Virus record (IMG/VR): IMGVR_UViG_3300037258_000368
Coordinates: 1 to 64,000 of that record
DNA from: a virus
Direction: 5' to 3' (one strand)
Length of the DNA: 64,000 nt
Positions 14,837-22,944 of this stretch are shown piece by piece. Below the pieces are notes generated by a model. That model did no database searches, was not told where the DNA came from, and saw only the letters and a program-made list of their open reading frames with translations. Numbering within the stretch: the first letter of the stretch is position 1; each line of letters opens with the position of its first letter. The position numbers and the translations under genes are program-made.

Positions 14837-15015
14837 CAGGCGTTGCCCTGCGCCGGCATCACTGCCAGCAGTAGCGCGGCATGCGCCTCTTCGGCAGTCG
14901 CGAACGGCCCGGCGAAGAATTTCATGCCGGGTCGCATCGGAAGGATGTCAGCGCTACCCCGCTCGGCCCAGGCTTCTGGGGTGTACCAAATGGATTTCTT
15001 GGGCCTGTCAGCCAT
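14836..15015 (-). CDS. Small hypothetical protein
   Basis: A 59-residue product starts MADRPKKSIWYTPEAWAERG, with GAGGAG about nine bases before the ATG. Its stop overlaps the next start (TGATG) and its start overlaps the upstream stop (TAATG). The sequence has a WYTPEAWAERG motif and a C-terminal Ala-rich helix. Tight coupling on both sides supports it as a real gene despite its size. Function unknown. Confidence 0.7.
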   Translation of the reverse strand: MADRPKKSIWYTPEAWAERGSADILPMRPGMKFFAGPFATAEEAHAALLLAVMPAQGNA

Positions 15016-15554
15016 TAGGCGGTTCTCCTCTGATCGCGGAACGCCGGCGGCAGCGCGATCCCGCCGGGCGTGATGACCGAAACCGGGCGCGTATCGCGGT
15101 GTGGACCTGGTCGGACCGGCGGGCGTAGATGCCCAGTTTTACCGGTCGCCATCGTGCGGCGCTGCTCGGCCTTGCGGTGGCACTCGCGCAAGACGCCGGC
15201 GAGCTTCAGAAATAGAGGCCGCGGATAGTGGCCGCGCAGCCAGTTGCCGGCGCGCTTGTGGCACTCGCCCATCATGTGCGCGATTTCGAGCCAGCCCGGG
15301 TCGCCCATGTCGCTCTTGAGCGCCTCGAAGCCGTGGGTGCCGGCAAAGCCGATCGGCGCACCGGCGCCGCCCGCATCATCGCGCCAATAAGCCGCCTGCC
15401 GCGCCGCGCCCTCGATGAAGCCCAGCTCCTCGATGAGGAGCTGATAGGTCGGCCCACGCATCGGCAGGGTGGCCAGGAGATCGCAATGCTCGGCGGCCAG
15501 TCGGAAATTCTCGGAGAGGCACGCAAAGATTTCGATCTCGGTAAGCTGGCTCAC
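15015..15554 (-). CDS. Hypothetical helical phage protein
   Basis: The 179-residue protein starts MSQLTEIEIFACLSENFRLA. Residues 1-125 look like a helical bundle with conserved-looking acidic and His positions (EHCDLLATL, EIAHMMGECHKRAGNWLRGH, LRECHRKAEQRR). The last 50 residues are a basic, proline-rich tail. It sits just downstream of the zinc-ribbon gene in the portal operon. I do not recognise the family. A head-assembly or regulatory role is possible. Confidence 0.7.
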   Translation of the reverse strand: MSQLTEIEIFACLSENFRLAAEHCDLLATLPMRGPTYQLLIEELGFIEGAARQAAYWRDDAGGAGAPIGFAGTHGFEALKSDMGDPGWLEIAHMMGECHKRAGNWLRGHYPRPLFLKLAGVLRECHRKAEQRRTMATGKTGHLRPPVRPGPHRDTRPVSVITPGGIALPPAFRDQRRTA

Positions 15555-16318
15555 CTGTCGCCGCCGATCCAGCGCGACGGCACGAAGGGACGCTCCTCCG
15601 GCGGCAGCGGCTGCGCGGGCAGCGGTACGAGCGGGCCGTCAGGGTCGGCGCCCAGCGCAGCGACGGGCGCATCGATGGACGCGCGATGCTGCAGGCTCTC
15701 GATCACACGCCATTTTCTGAGCGCCTCCTGATAGCGGAACAGGCGCGCCTGTCGCGACGGGTTCCCCACCATTAGGTAGCGCTCCGGGACCATAAAGGCT
15801 TCGTTGATCTTGCGATCCACCTCGGCCAGCATTTCGGCTGTGACCGGTGGTGCCGGCTCAGGCGGCGCCATGATCATGAGCATCGCTTCGACCAGCTCCT
15901 CGATGATCCCGACCAGCATCATCTTTATCAGTTTTCCGCTCGCGTCCAGCGCATCACGACGTGCGGCGATGGGATAGCACAATGCACAGTTCGGGTCGCC
16001 GCAGCTTATCGTCTTGCTCTCGTATGTCGGCAAAGCCGCCGTGAATATCGTTGAGCAGACACAGCGCGCGATTCCCGATGCCGGGCGCTGTATCGAGGCG
16101 CCACATTTCGGGCAAGTCATCGTCTCTCCGCGCGCCTTGGCGAGAATGGCGCGCGCCGCGAGCCAGTCTTCGCTAAAATCCCCTGGGTTTTCTTCCATTT
16201 GAGCATCCTGCTCCGGCGAAATGAGCCGAGCCAATGCCTCGTAAAGCTCCGGTGCCGCCGCGATCAGCGTGCTGGTGCTGGGCGCTCTCGCTACAGTTCT
16301 CGTCTTGCTCTCGTTCAT
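15551..16318 (-). CDS. Hypothetical protein with zinc-ribbon-like segment
   Basis: The 255-residue protein starts MNESKTRTVARAPSTSTLIA, overlapping the portal stop as ATGA. Residues 20-65 match a short phage module (LIAAAPELYEALARLIS then WLAARAILAKARGE). A CPKCGASIQR segment and later CGDPNCALCYP suggest two metal-binding knuckles. Residues 120-200 are helical (LIKMMLVGIIEELVEAMLMI). It could be two fused small domains. Function unknown. Confidence 0.65.
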   Translation of the reverse strand: MNESKTRTVARAPSTSTLIAAAPELYEALARLISPEQDAQMEENPGDFSEDWLAARAILAKARGETMTCPKCGASIQRPASGIARCVCSTIFTAALPTYESKTISCGDPNCALCYPIAARRDALDASGKLIKMMLVGIIEELVEAMLMIMAPPEPAPPVTAEMLAEVDRKINEAFMVPERYLMVGNPSRQARLFRYQEALRKWRVIESLQHRASIDAPVAALGADPDGPLVPLPAQPLPPEERPFVPSRWIGGDR

Positions 16319-18156
16319 GCTCCCGCTCCTGTCTGTGCTCCGGCTTGGCCGCCGAGCATAGCAGCAACGGGGTTCTGGCCCCCCCCGATATCGATCTTGC
16401 TCGCGCCCTCGGCCGCTTGCACCGCCGCCGGGATCGCCTGCATCGCCTGCTGTTGCTGAGCGTGCTGATCGCGGATCTTGTCGGCGGCTTGGACCTGCTC
16501 ATCGGTATAGAGGAGGCGCGCCGGGAAACCGTAGCGGTCGCCGATGAAGCGCAGCGTCTCGTCGAGGTTGATGATCCGCATCGGGTCGGGCAACTGTGCG
16601 CCACCCGGAACATGCGTCGCCATCGCGGCCTCGGAGAGCTTCGCCGCGGTGCCGACGGTCTGCTGCATGCCGCCGATCTCGGCGGCGCGCTGCGCCATCT
16701 TCATCATCGAAATGTATTCGATGCTGATCGGCACGCCGTGCAACGATTTGGGCGGCGGCTTCAGGAGACCGCGGCGGTAGGCGATCGAGATGACGCGCTG
16801 CAAGGCGGGCGACGCGACCTCGGTTTCGAATAGCTCAATGACCGGACCGAGCATCTGGATTTTCTCGCCTTTGCGCTCGGCGATTTCCAGCTCGTTGCGC
16901 GGCTGCACGCCCTCCATCTGCGAGATCATCAGGAAAACGTCGGTGAAGAAGCACCGATCGATGCGCTTCTGCACGCTCTCGATATCGGCGGTCAGCGGCG
17001 CCATACCCTGACCATTGATCTCGAACAGCGGCCAGAATCCCTCTTTGCGGCCCTGGCCGCCAATGGTGTAAGTGACTTCGCCCGGGAGGATCGAGGAGGG
17101 CCGGTGCTCCATTTCAAGGCTCGCGCCCATCGGCGGCCGGACCATCTTGTCGATGAATTCGCCCTTGCGGCGCTGCTCTTGCTGCAGCTGCTGGGTGTCC
17201 GGCAGCGCGTCCATGCCGGGACCGCGGCCGTAAGCGTCATTGCTCGTCTTGCTCCAACGCACGGCCATGAACGGGCGCTCGTGGAAGCCTTTGCGTGATA
17301 ACTCGGCCTCGGTCTTGCGCCCGCGCAGCCAATAGACCTCGCGATAGGGGAACGAGCCGGGGACGACGCGAACCGTCTTCTTGCCATTGCGCGCGGAGAT
17401 CAGGAAATTGGGTTCGATTGCGTGCGCGACGATGACCTCGCGCTCGAGGAGCGCGCCGCCCTCTTCCCAGTTCGCCCGGATTTCCGCGGGGCAGGCTTCG
17501 AGCCCGAACCAATCGACGACCTGGGCGACGGTATAGGTGAACTCGCGATAGAGGCTGTCGACGGAGAGGCGCCCGCCGGTCGCGAGGAAATACTCACCGG
17601 CGCAGGGCACGTAGCAGCGGATTACGTCCTCGTGATCCTCGTAGATAATGAGCGGGGACGTACCGAACGTTGCCACGTCCTGAAACAGCTGGCCCGCCTC
17701 GGTATAGAAATTGGACCCGCCAAGGATCGCATAGATGCGCTCCGCGGTGTCGTCGAGCCAGGCCTGTCCGTCAGCGTCCAGGTCGAAATTGGGCAGCGCG
17801 ACGCCGAGCTTGAACCATGGGCGGCTTGGGGACATCAGCCCGGCCAGCATGCCCGAGGCGCAGACGCGCATCGCCAGCGTCGCGGTCGAATCGACGATCG
17901 ACTCGTTGACCGGGTTGCCGCGGTTGGTCGTGTTCGCGGTGATGACCCAGTGGTAGCGGTAGGGCAGCAGGAACCGGGCGAGCGCGGCCCAGTGGACCCA
18001 CCACGACCAGCGCCAGAGCCGCAGCATCCCGAGCCGCGCCTCGAGATGGGTAAAGATCGTCAGCCAGTCGGCGCCGGGCTTGCGATCGCGGTCTATCGTG
18101 AGCGGTTGCGCGGCGAGCAGCGTTGCGCCGCCGTGGTCAATCGCGTTGTCGGACAT
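16315..18156 (-). CDS. Portal (head-tail connector) protein
   Basis: The 613-residue protein matches the podovirus head-to-tail connecting protein family (PF12236 type). Visible blocks are the N-terminal WHWALARFLLPYRYHW-like region near residue 60, VNESIVDSTATLAMRVCASG (about 82-101), PWFKLGVALP, AYGRGPGMDALPD (about 310-325), the tunnel-helix region around FFTDVFLMIS and the Gln-rich C-terminus. It forms the dodecameric ring through which DNA enters and leaves and to which the tail attaches. It follows terminase in the late order, as expected. Confidence 0.92.
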   Translation of the reverse strand: MSDNAIDHGGATLLAAQPLTIDRDRKPGADWLTIFTHLEARLGMLRLWRWSWWVHWAALARFLLPYRYHWVITANTTNRGNPVNESIVDSTATLAMRVCASGMLAGLMSPSRPWFKLGVALPNFDLDADGQAWLDDTAERIYAILGGSNFYTEAGQLFQDVATFGTSPLIIYEDHEDVIRCYVPCAGEYFLATGGRLSVDSLYREFTYTVAQVVDWFGLEACPAEIRANWEEGGALLEREVIVAHAIEPNFLISARNGKKTVRVVPGSFPYREVYWLRGRKTEAELSRKGFHERPFMAVRWSKTSNDAYGRGPGMDALPDTQQLQQEQRRKGEFIDKMVRPPMGASLEMEHRPSSILPGEVTYTIGGQGRKEGFWPLFEINGQGMAPLTADIESVQKRIDRCFFTDVFLMISQMEGVQPRNELEIAERKGEKIQMLGPVIELFETEVASPALQRVISIAYRRGLLKPPPKSLHGVPISIEYISMMKMAQRAAEIGGMQQTVGTAAKLSEAAMATHVPGGAQLPDPMRIINLDETLRFIGDRYGFPARLLYTDEQVQAADKIRDQHAQQQQAMQAIPAAVQAAEGASKIDIGGGQNPVAAMLGGQAGAQTGAGA

Positions 18157-18298
18157 CGATCGGGTGCAGGTTGCGGCAGCGCGGGCAGAGCGCGAGATCG
18201 GGGGTGATCGAACGCTTGGGGTGCAGGATCACGCCGAGCATGGCTGCGCTCGCGGCCACCGTCAGGAGGACGATGCCGGCAAGCGCGAGGATGTTCAT
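18137..18298 (-). CDS. Small membrane protein with CxxC motif
   Basis: A 53-residue frame starts MNILALAGIVLLTVAASAAM. It has one membrane helix (residues 3-25) followed by a short soluble tail with CPRCRNLHP. It overlaps the portal start by 20 bases and abuts the next membrane-protein gene. The single helix plus CxxC tail resembles small phage membrane proteins of unknown role. With its neighbour it may belong to a holin or membrane-modifying pair. Confidence 0.65.
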   Translation of the reverse strand: MNILALAGIVLLTVAASAAMLGVILHPKRSITPDLALCPRCRNLHPIDVRQRD

Positions 18299-18598
18299 TT
18301 AGAAAAGCAACGTGATCCAGGCTGCGACGCCCAGAATGATGCTGGCCCACGTCACCGGCGCGCAAAGGCGTCCCGGCCAGTTGTATTGTACGAGATAGCT
18401 CAGATAGGTGATGCCCATCGCGGCAAGGGCGAGACGCCAAGCGGCGGGCCGTTCCAAGATGATGCCGGCCCCGAAAGCGCTCACGAGATAGAGCGCGCTG
18501 TTGAGCTGCAGCCCATCGATGATCCGATCGGTTGCGTCGCAGTTGCAAAGGCAGTTGCGGCTTGGTTGCGCGGTTGCGGCGCCGGCATCGTCATCCAT
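18299..18598 (-). CDS. Multi-pass small membrane protein, holin candidate
   Basis: The 99-residue protein starts MDDDAGAATAQPSRNCLCNC and has three predicted membrane segments: LNSALYLVSAFGAGIIL, WRLALAAMGITYLSYLV and VTWASIILGVAAWITLL. Size and topology fit class I holins, which open the inner membrane for endolysin. It lies upstream of the portal gene, away from the main membrane/lysis block at 35-39 kb, so its role is uncertain. Confidence 0.6.
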   Translation of the reverse strand: MDDDAGAATAQPSRNCLCNCDATDRIIDGLQLNSALYLVSAFGAGIILERPAAWRLALAAMGITYLSYLVQYNWPGRLCAPVTWASIILGVAAWITLLF

Positions 18599-18660
18599 GC
18601 TCGCCTCTGTCAAGTCGGCACTTCTGCCACTTTGCGACTTGGCCGAAGTGGCGAGGGGTC

Positions 18661-18885
18661 TCATTGCCCCGTCAGCTGCTTTTGCGCCGTGGTCGGGCTC
18701 GCTGTGCCCTGGCCGCCGGTGAGGATCGTGCCGTCGGCGCCAAGGCCGCTTGCGGCAGCGGCCGCCGCGCGTTCGGCTGAGCCTGCCTGGGCGACGCTCG
18801 CGTCGGCCGCGGTCGGGGGCGCGGGTGGCGGTGGCGGCGGCGGGGGCGGCGCCGGTATCTTGGGGGAGCCGAAGAGCATGCCCAT
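18661..18885 (-). CDS. Small proline-rich virion-type protein
   Basis: The 74-residue protein starts MGMLFGSPKIP and then has a run of prolines. The second half ends LGADGTILTGGQGTASP. Small phage proteins with this layout (MG..FG.PK.P, polyproline, then T(I/V)LTG) are common near portal genes in short-tailed phages. A head-tail junction role is often assumed but not proven. Sequence similarity is judged by eye only. Confidence 0.7.
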   Translation of the reverse strand: MGMLFGSPKIPAPPPPPPPPPAPPTAADASVAQAGSAERAAAAAASGLGADGTILTGGQGTASPTTAQKQLTGQ

Positions 18886-18928
18886 CAGGGGATCGATTCC
18901 AATTTCTCAGGGCCGAAACCGGGCCAAA

Positions 18929-18955
18929 AGGTTGCGCAGGTTGCGCAGGTTGCGC
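18929..18955. repeat. Three tandem 9-bp repeats in intergenic gap
   Basis: AGGTTGCGC occurs three times in a row at 18929, 18938 and 18947, in the 146-base gap between two minus-strand genes. Apart from the repeat I see nothing else in the gap. It shares period and AGGT core with the repeats at 11665-11691. Confidence 0.75.
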
Positions 18956-19031
18956 CTGGAATGCGTGAGGTTCATTGGGGTCAATGGTCCTCCTATGAGC
19001 CCAACGGTCCTCCCCCCGACGGCGGGAGGGT

Positions 19032-19268
19032 TCAAGCGGGCTCGCGCAATGATTCGGCGGCCGCCAGGACAAGGTCGACCCCGATTTCGGTCGTTTGCGC
19101 GCATCGAAGCCGCACCAGCGTCCGCTTCTCGCCGGTGATGTCGATCGCATGCCGCACGCCCTGCGCCATCGCCTCGCCTTGAGTACGGGCGACGGTGAAG
19201 ATGCTGGTCAGATACATGCCATCGGTCGGGTGCTCGGTCAGGACCGCGACGGCCCAGGCTCTCATCAT
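19032..19268 (-). CDS. Small hypothetical protein
   Basis: The 78-residue product starts MMRAWAVAVLTEHPTDGMYL; the second Met could also start. It reads like an alpha/beta protein (TSIFTVARTQGEAMAQGVRH, TLVRLRCAQTTEIGVDLVLA). Its start overlaps the upstream stop as ATGA. It is encoded with terminase and a 60-residue gene. Function unknown. Confidence 0.65.
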   Translation of the reverse strand: MMRAWAVAVLTEHPTDGMYLTSIFTVARTQGEAMAQGVRHAIDITGEKRTLVRLRCAQTTEIGVDLVLAAAESLREPA

Positions 19269-19447
19269 CGGCGCGCCTCGGGGGCTCTTATCAGGGTCTT
19301 AAGGTCCGCCATCTGGGTAGCACGGCTATGGGGACCGGTCGGCGCCGGCTGCGGCGGGCAGCCGGTCAGCCAGTGCCGGATCGCGGCCACAGAGCCCATC
19401 TCGCGGCTCAGCTCGCGCAGCAGGGGGCGAAGCTCTTGCGGCGTCAT
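19265..19447 (-). CDS. Small hypothetical protein next to terminase
   Basis: The 60-residue protein starts MTPQELRPLLRELSREMGSV and is helical, ending basic (LKTLIRAPEARR). It overlaps both the terminase stop and the following gene start by four bases, so it is translated with terminase. No family recognised. Confidence 0.65.
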   Translation of the reverse strand: MTPQELRPLLRELSREMGSVAAIRHWLTGCPPQPAPTGPHSRATQMADLKTLIRAPEARR

Positions 19448-20862
19448 CGTGCGTCCTTATAGGGGTCGTAATCGGATCGATGCTGCGAGCGGCCCGGCTG
19501 GCCGGAGAAACCGCGGGGGAGGACCGGCTGCGCGAACGTCAGCATCAATCCGTCCATGTGATCCGGGCTGTACCCGAGCTTGATCTTGACCAGATCCTTC
19601 GGCTCCAACAGCAGCGCATCGCCTTTGAACGTATAAGTGGTTTTGGTCAGCGCCGCTGCAAGCTCGGGGCAATCGGGGATCTGGCCGCCGGCCTTGATCC
19701 AGGCGACGCATTCGAACGCCATCTCGGATCGCTTGTTGTAATAGCGCCGGTCATTCGGCTCGCCGGAGAACGGCACGCCGATCGGCGAACGGCCGAGCTG
19801 GCGCAGGCAATCGATGACGCCTACGGCCCAGCCACCGGTGTCGTCGATGAAGGTGGCGTCGGCGTTCCAATCCCCCCATTTGCGGGCGATCGCCCCAGCC
19901 ATCTGAAAGCTGTTGATGTTGCGGTATTGCAGCGGGTTGAAGGCGATCAGGCCCTGCCGCGGGAAGATGATGTTCGAGTCGTCGCCGAACCGGGCGACGT
20001 CGACACCGAGCACCTTGGCCGCGTGGGCGATCTGGTCTTCTTTGTATCCGCGGCGCGTGGCGGCTGATACCTCGTCCGGGCCGATCAGCGTATTGATCGA
20101 GGATGGCGGGAAGCGGCCGAAGACGTTGACCAGCACCCACGGATTGTCGCGGCCGTACTTCTCGATCTGCTCGCGCGCCCATTCCGCTTTGACCCGGGGC
20201 GAGCGTTTCGGATCATCCGGATCGCCGGTAATTTCGACGATGAACCAGAGGCGGCGCTCGGTCGTGCACGCCGCGTAGAGCGGGCCGTCGAGCATGATCG
20301 GGTTGCCGGCCTGAACGATATGCGCCTCGATGCCGGTCGAGAGCGCGGCTTCGGCCGAGGCCATGACGGCCGACGGAATGCCGCCCGACTCGTCGAGGAT
20401 GAACAGCACATAGTCGGCGTGCAGCCCGGCAAGCGTATCGGCCTGCTGCTGCGGGTCGGCACCTTGGCGCCAGCTCCGCGCGCTCATCCACCAGGTCTCG
20501 GGGTGGTCGCGGCTGATGATCCGCGTCTTCTGCCACTCGAAAGTGCCCTTCAGCAGCTCCGATTTGGCCTGCCACTTCGCCATCTCGGTCCAGAGATTAT
20601 CGGCGAGGTTCTCGCGCGTGATGCTCGTAGCGGCGATTTTCGGATGCGGCCGGGTCAGAAGGAAATTCCACGCCAGCCAGCTTTCGAGTGCGGTTTTGCC
20701 CGGACCCTTGCAGGCTTTCATCGCGATCCGCTGATGGTGCGGAAAGGCGGCGAGCACGTCGTCCTGCCAGGCGTCGGGCGTGACGCCGAACACCTCGCGG
20801 ACGAAAACTTGGGGCTTCTCCCACCACTCGAGGATCTTGTCTTCGGCGAGAGCGACCGTCAT
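19444..20862 (-). CDS. terL: Terminase large subunit (packaging ATPase-nuclease)
   Basis: The 472-residue protein has the two domains expected for large terminase. The ATPase has Walker A KACKGPGKT at residues 49-57 and Walker B FILDES with D157 and E158. The nuclease begins with GVDVARFGDD (D288, D294/295), then FIDDTGG near residue 340 and DHMDGLML near the C-terminus. It pumps DNA into the prohead and cuts concatemers. It directly follows the small terminase gene. The start MTVALAEDK overlaps the small-subunit stop. Confidence 0.93.
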   Translation of the reverse strand: MTVALAEDKILEWWEKPQVFVREVFGVTPDAWQDDVLAAFPHHQRIAMKACKGPGKTALESWLAWNFLLTRPHPKIAATSITRENLADNLWTEMAKWQAKSELLKGTFEWQKTRIISRDHPETWWMSARSWRQGADPQQQADTLAGLHADYVLFILDESGGIPSAVMASAEAALSTGIEAHIVQAGNPIMLDGPLYAACTTERRLWFIVEITGDPDDPKRSPRVKAEWAREQIEKYGRDNPWVLVNVFGRFPPSSINTLIGPDEVSAATRRGYKEDQIAHAAKVLGVDVARFGDDSNIIFPRQGLIAFNPLQYRNINSFQMAGAIARKWGDWNADATFIDDTGGWAVGVIDCLRQLGRSPIGVPFSGEPNDRRYYNKRSEMAFECVAWIKAGGQIPDCPELAAALTKTTYTFKGDALLLEPKDLVKIKLGYSPDHMDGLMLTFAQPVLPRGFSGQPGRSQHRSDYDPYKDAR

Positions 20863-21395
20863 TACGTCCTTTTCGCGACGGCTCCCATCACGAGCTGCTC
20901 CAAGGTGAGCTTGCCGGTCAATTCGAGCTTGTCGTTGAAGATACCGAGGTGGCGGCCGAGGCTGTTGAGCGCGGCCAGCTTGTCGGCCAGCTTGAACTTC
21001 ACCCGCTTGACGCCGAGTGCTTCCTCGCCGTGCCCGTCGGTGTATTCCTCGACCGTGACCTCGCTCAGCGCCGCGGCCTGATCGCGCGTCAGAGCGCTGA
21101 AATCGAGCGTCGGATTGCCACCGTGTCCGACCCGCATGTAGTCGAGCATGTTGGCGAAGCTGAGCTTTGCGAGTTCGGCGACCACGCGATCGGCGCTGAT
21201 TTCGAGCCGCTCGCTGCGTTTCTCCATCTCGACGGCGATCGCGGCAGCGATTACGGGTTTTCTCAGGTTTTCCCAGCCGATGTCGTGCGCGGTCTTGGCG
21301 CTGTATCCGGCGCGGATGGCCGCTTGCGTAGCGTTCAGGTCTTGCAGGTATTCCTTGACGAACAGGGCCTGCTTTTTTCCGAGTTTAGATGGCAT
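20862..21395 (-). CDS. terS: Terminase small subunit (Terminase_2 type)
   Basis: The 177-residue protein starts MPSKLGKKQALFVKEYLQDL and then NATQAAIRAGYSAKTA, the classic signature of the Terminase_2 small subunit (helix-turn-helix recognising pac/cos DNA). The end (NDKLELTGKLTLEQLV) is also typical. It binds the packaging site and recruits the large subunit. It is immediately upstream of terL in the same direction. Confidence 0.9.
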   Translation of the reverse strand: MPSKLGKKQALFVKEYLQDLNATQAAIRAGYSAKTAHDIGWENLRKPVIAAAIAVEMEKRSERLEISADRVVAELAKLSFANMLDYMRVGHGGNPTLDFSALTRDQAAALSEVTVEEYTDGHGEEALGVKRVKFKLADKLAALNSLGRHLGIFNDKLELTGKLTLEQLVMGAVAKRT

Positions 21396-21633
21396 CTCTC
21401 TGCTGGGGCTGCGCGTCTGGGCCGAGTAACTTGCGCAGGCGCTTTATGGGCTCGGCCATCGAGGGCATTTCGATGAGCGCGAGCGTCTCGCTGATTATCG
21501 TGGCCGCCGCGCGCTGGTCGCCTTCGCCGGCGAGCTGTGCCGCTCGCTGGCGCAAGCGTCCGGTCAATTCGGCGAGTTCGACCGCTGTTGCGTGTGTGAC
21601 GTTTGTTGCACGGCCGAATTTATCGCGATACAT
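21385..21633 (-). CDS. Small hypothetical protein upstream of terminase
   Basis: The frame can begin at 21669, but the ATG at 21633 (MYRDKFGRATNVTHATAVEL) is preferred and gives 82 residues. It is helical (LTGRLRQRAAQLAGEG, AATIISETLALIEMPS) and overlaps the small terminase start by 11 bases. It is divergent from the plus-strand gene starting at 21673. Function unknown; it may be a DNA-packaging accessory. Confidence 0.6.
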   Translation of the reverse strand: MYRDKFGRATNVTHATAVELAELTGRLRQRAAQLAGEGDQRAAATIISETLALIEMPSMAEPIKRLRKLLGPDAQPQQRDAI

Positions 21634-21672
21634 GACGTGCTCTACCCCTCTGTCAAAAAGGAAAAGCACGCC

Positions 21673-22113
21673 ATGCCATCAGCGACTCTCACCAAAGCCG
21701 ATTGCCTTTGGCTCGCCGCGCTGCAGCCGCCGCATTACAGCGCCGTGGAGTGGAAGGCCAAGCTGCTCGACATGATCGTTGCGGGCGATGTCTACGACGA
21801 AGGCTCGACGAGTGCATCGCAGCCGGCGCCCGCCATCAGCAAATTCTCGACCGAGTTGCTCGCCTTGATTCAGCAGGGCGGCGGCAATAGCGGGATGAAC
21901 CTCGACCAGCTCAAGCAGAAAACCGGGCGGGCGGGCAATATCATCGGTCGCGCGCTCGCGAGCCTGAAAGGTCAGAACCTCATCAACGAGACCGCCGGCG
22001 GCGCCTATCTGGCCGTCGGTGCGAGCAACGTGCAGGGCATCGGCACCGGTCCGACGCCGGCAAGGCGCGGTCGGCGCCCCGGTACGCGGCAGGCCGCGGC
22101 GAACGCGGCCTAG
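21673..22113 (+). CDS. Hypothetical winged-helix-like protein on opposite strand
   Basis: The 146-residue protein starts MPSATLTKADCLWLAALQPP. Residues 60-115 (LLALIQQGGGNSGMNLDQLK then ASLKGQNLINETAGGAYL) look like a winged-helix DNA-binding domain. The C-terminus is basic with repeated Arg-Gly (RRGRRPGTRQ). Its stop shares CTAG with the convergent recombinase stop. It may be a regulator or nucleoid-type protein. Family not recognised. Confidence 0.65.
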   Translation: MPSATLTKADCLWLAALQPPHYSAVEWKAKLLDMIVAGDVYDEGSTSASQPAPAISKFSTELLALIQQGGGNSGMNLDQLKQKTGRAGNIIGRALASLKGQNLINETAGGAYLAVGASNVQGIGTGPTPARRGRRPGTRQAAANAA

Positions 22114-22901
22114 AACGAGCCAGTACGAGCGCCGTCTAAGGCGGCGGCTGCTCGTGCGAGCACCCGGCGCACCTGGGTGCTATTCCAGCCAAAATTGCCG
22201 GCCGGAGTTTCTATCCCGCGCGCCGTAAGCGCCCTTGCCACATCGCCGAGCGAGCGGCATCCGGCCTTGCGAGCGGCCTCGATCAGCGGCAGCACGTCGC
22301 CGGCGTATTGATCGGCTTTGGCGGTGCGCGCCTTGCGCGCGACACGGGCATCGCCGAAACGATCGCCGCGGCGAAGATTAGGATTGCCCAGCTTGTCGAT
22401 ACGCTCGCCGGATCGCCGGGAGATCCAGCCGCGGCCTGCCGCCAGCTCGGCCTTGACGACCGCGAGCGCCGCGGTTGTGCGGCCCGAGATCGCCTCGGCT
22501 TCGTATTCCGCGAACGCGGCCATGATGTGCACGAGGATCTTCGTGGCGTGCGGGTTGTCGCATGCCACGAACTCGACGCCGGACTCCATGAGCCCGCTGA
22601 TGAAATGAACATTGCGCGCGAGCCGGTCCAGCTTCGCGATTATCAAGATCGCACGCCGAAGGCGGCAGCTGCTCAGCGCTTCGGCCATTTGGGGCCGGTG
22701 TCGCTTATTGGTCCCCGTCTCGATCTCGGTGTATTCGGCAATGACCGTGCCGCCGGCGCCGGTCACATGCTGGGTGACAGCCTGTCGTTGAGCCTCAAGA
22801 CCGAGCCCGGAGACACCTTGTTTGTCCGTCGAGACCCGAAAATAGGATACGAAAAGCGGCCCTGCGCCGGCGCGTGTCGCGCTGCGGCGGGCGGTCCTCA
22901 T
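22110..22901 (-). CDS. Serine recombinase (resolvase/invertase family)
   Basis: The 263-residue protein contains the catalytic domain of serine recombinases: YFRVSTDKQ with S24 as nucleophile, later LIIAKLDRLARN (D92, R93, R96). The C-terminal 100 residues hold a basic region and a helix-turn-helix-like end (SLGDVARALTARGIETPAGN). At this length it resembles small resolvases or invertases rather than large serine integrases. It could resolve or invert DNA, or act in lysogeny. No tyrosine integrase was seen in the window. Confidence 0.85.
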   Translation of the reverse strand: MRTARRSATRAGAGPLFVSYFRVSTDKQGVSGLGLEAQRQAVTQHVTGAGGTVIAEYTEIETGTNKRHRPQMAEALSSCRLRRAILIIAKLDRLARNVHFISGLMESGVEFVACDNPHATKILVHIMAAFAEYEAEAISGRTTAALAVVKAELAAGRGWISRRSGERIDKLGNPNLRRGDRFGDARVARKARTAKADQYAGDVLPLIEAARKAGCRSLGDVARALTARGIETPAGNFGWNSTQVRRVLARAAAALDGARTGSF

Positions 22902-22944
22902 GGGCTGTCACTCTGATGCGCTCGTATGACCAGAGCGACATGGT

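Noticed and set aside
12863-15073. A 736-codon open frame on the plus strand across the scaffold region
   Set aside because: It is antisense to well-supported minus-strand genes (scaffold and neighbours). Its protein is Arg/Cys-rich with low-complexity style typical of shadow frames in GC-rich DNA.
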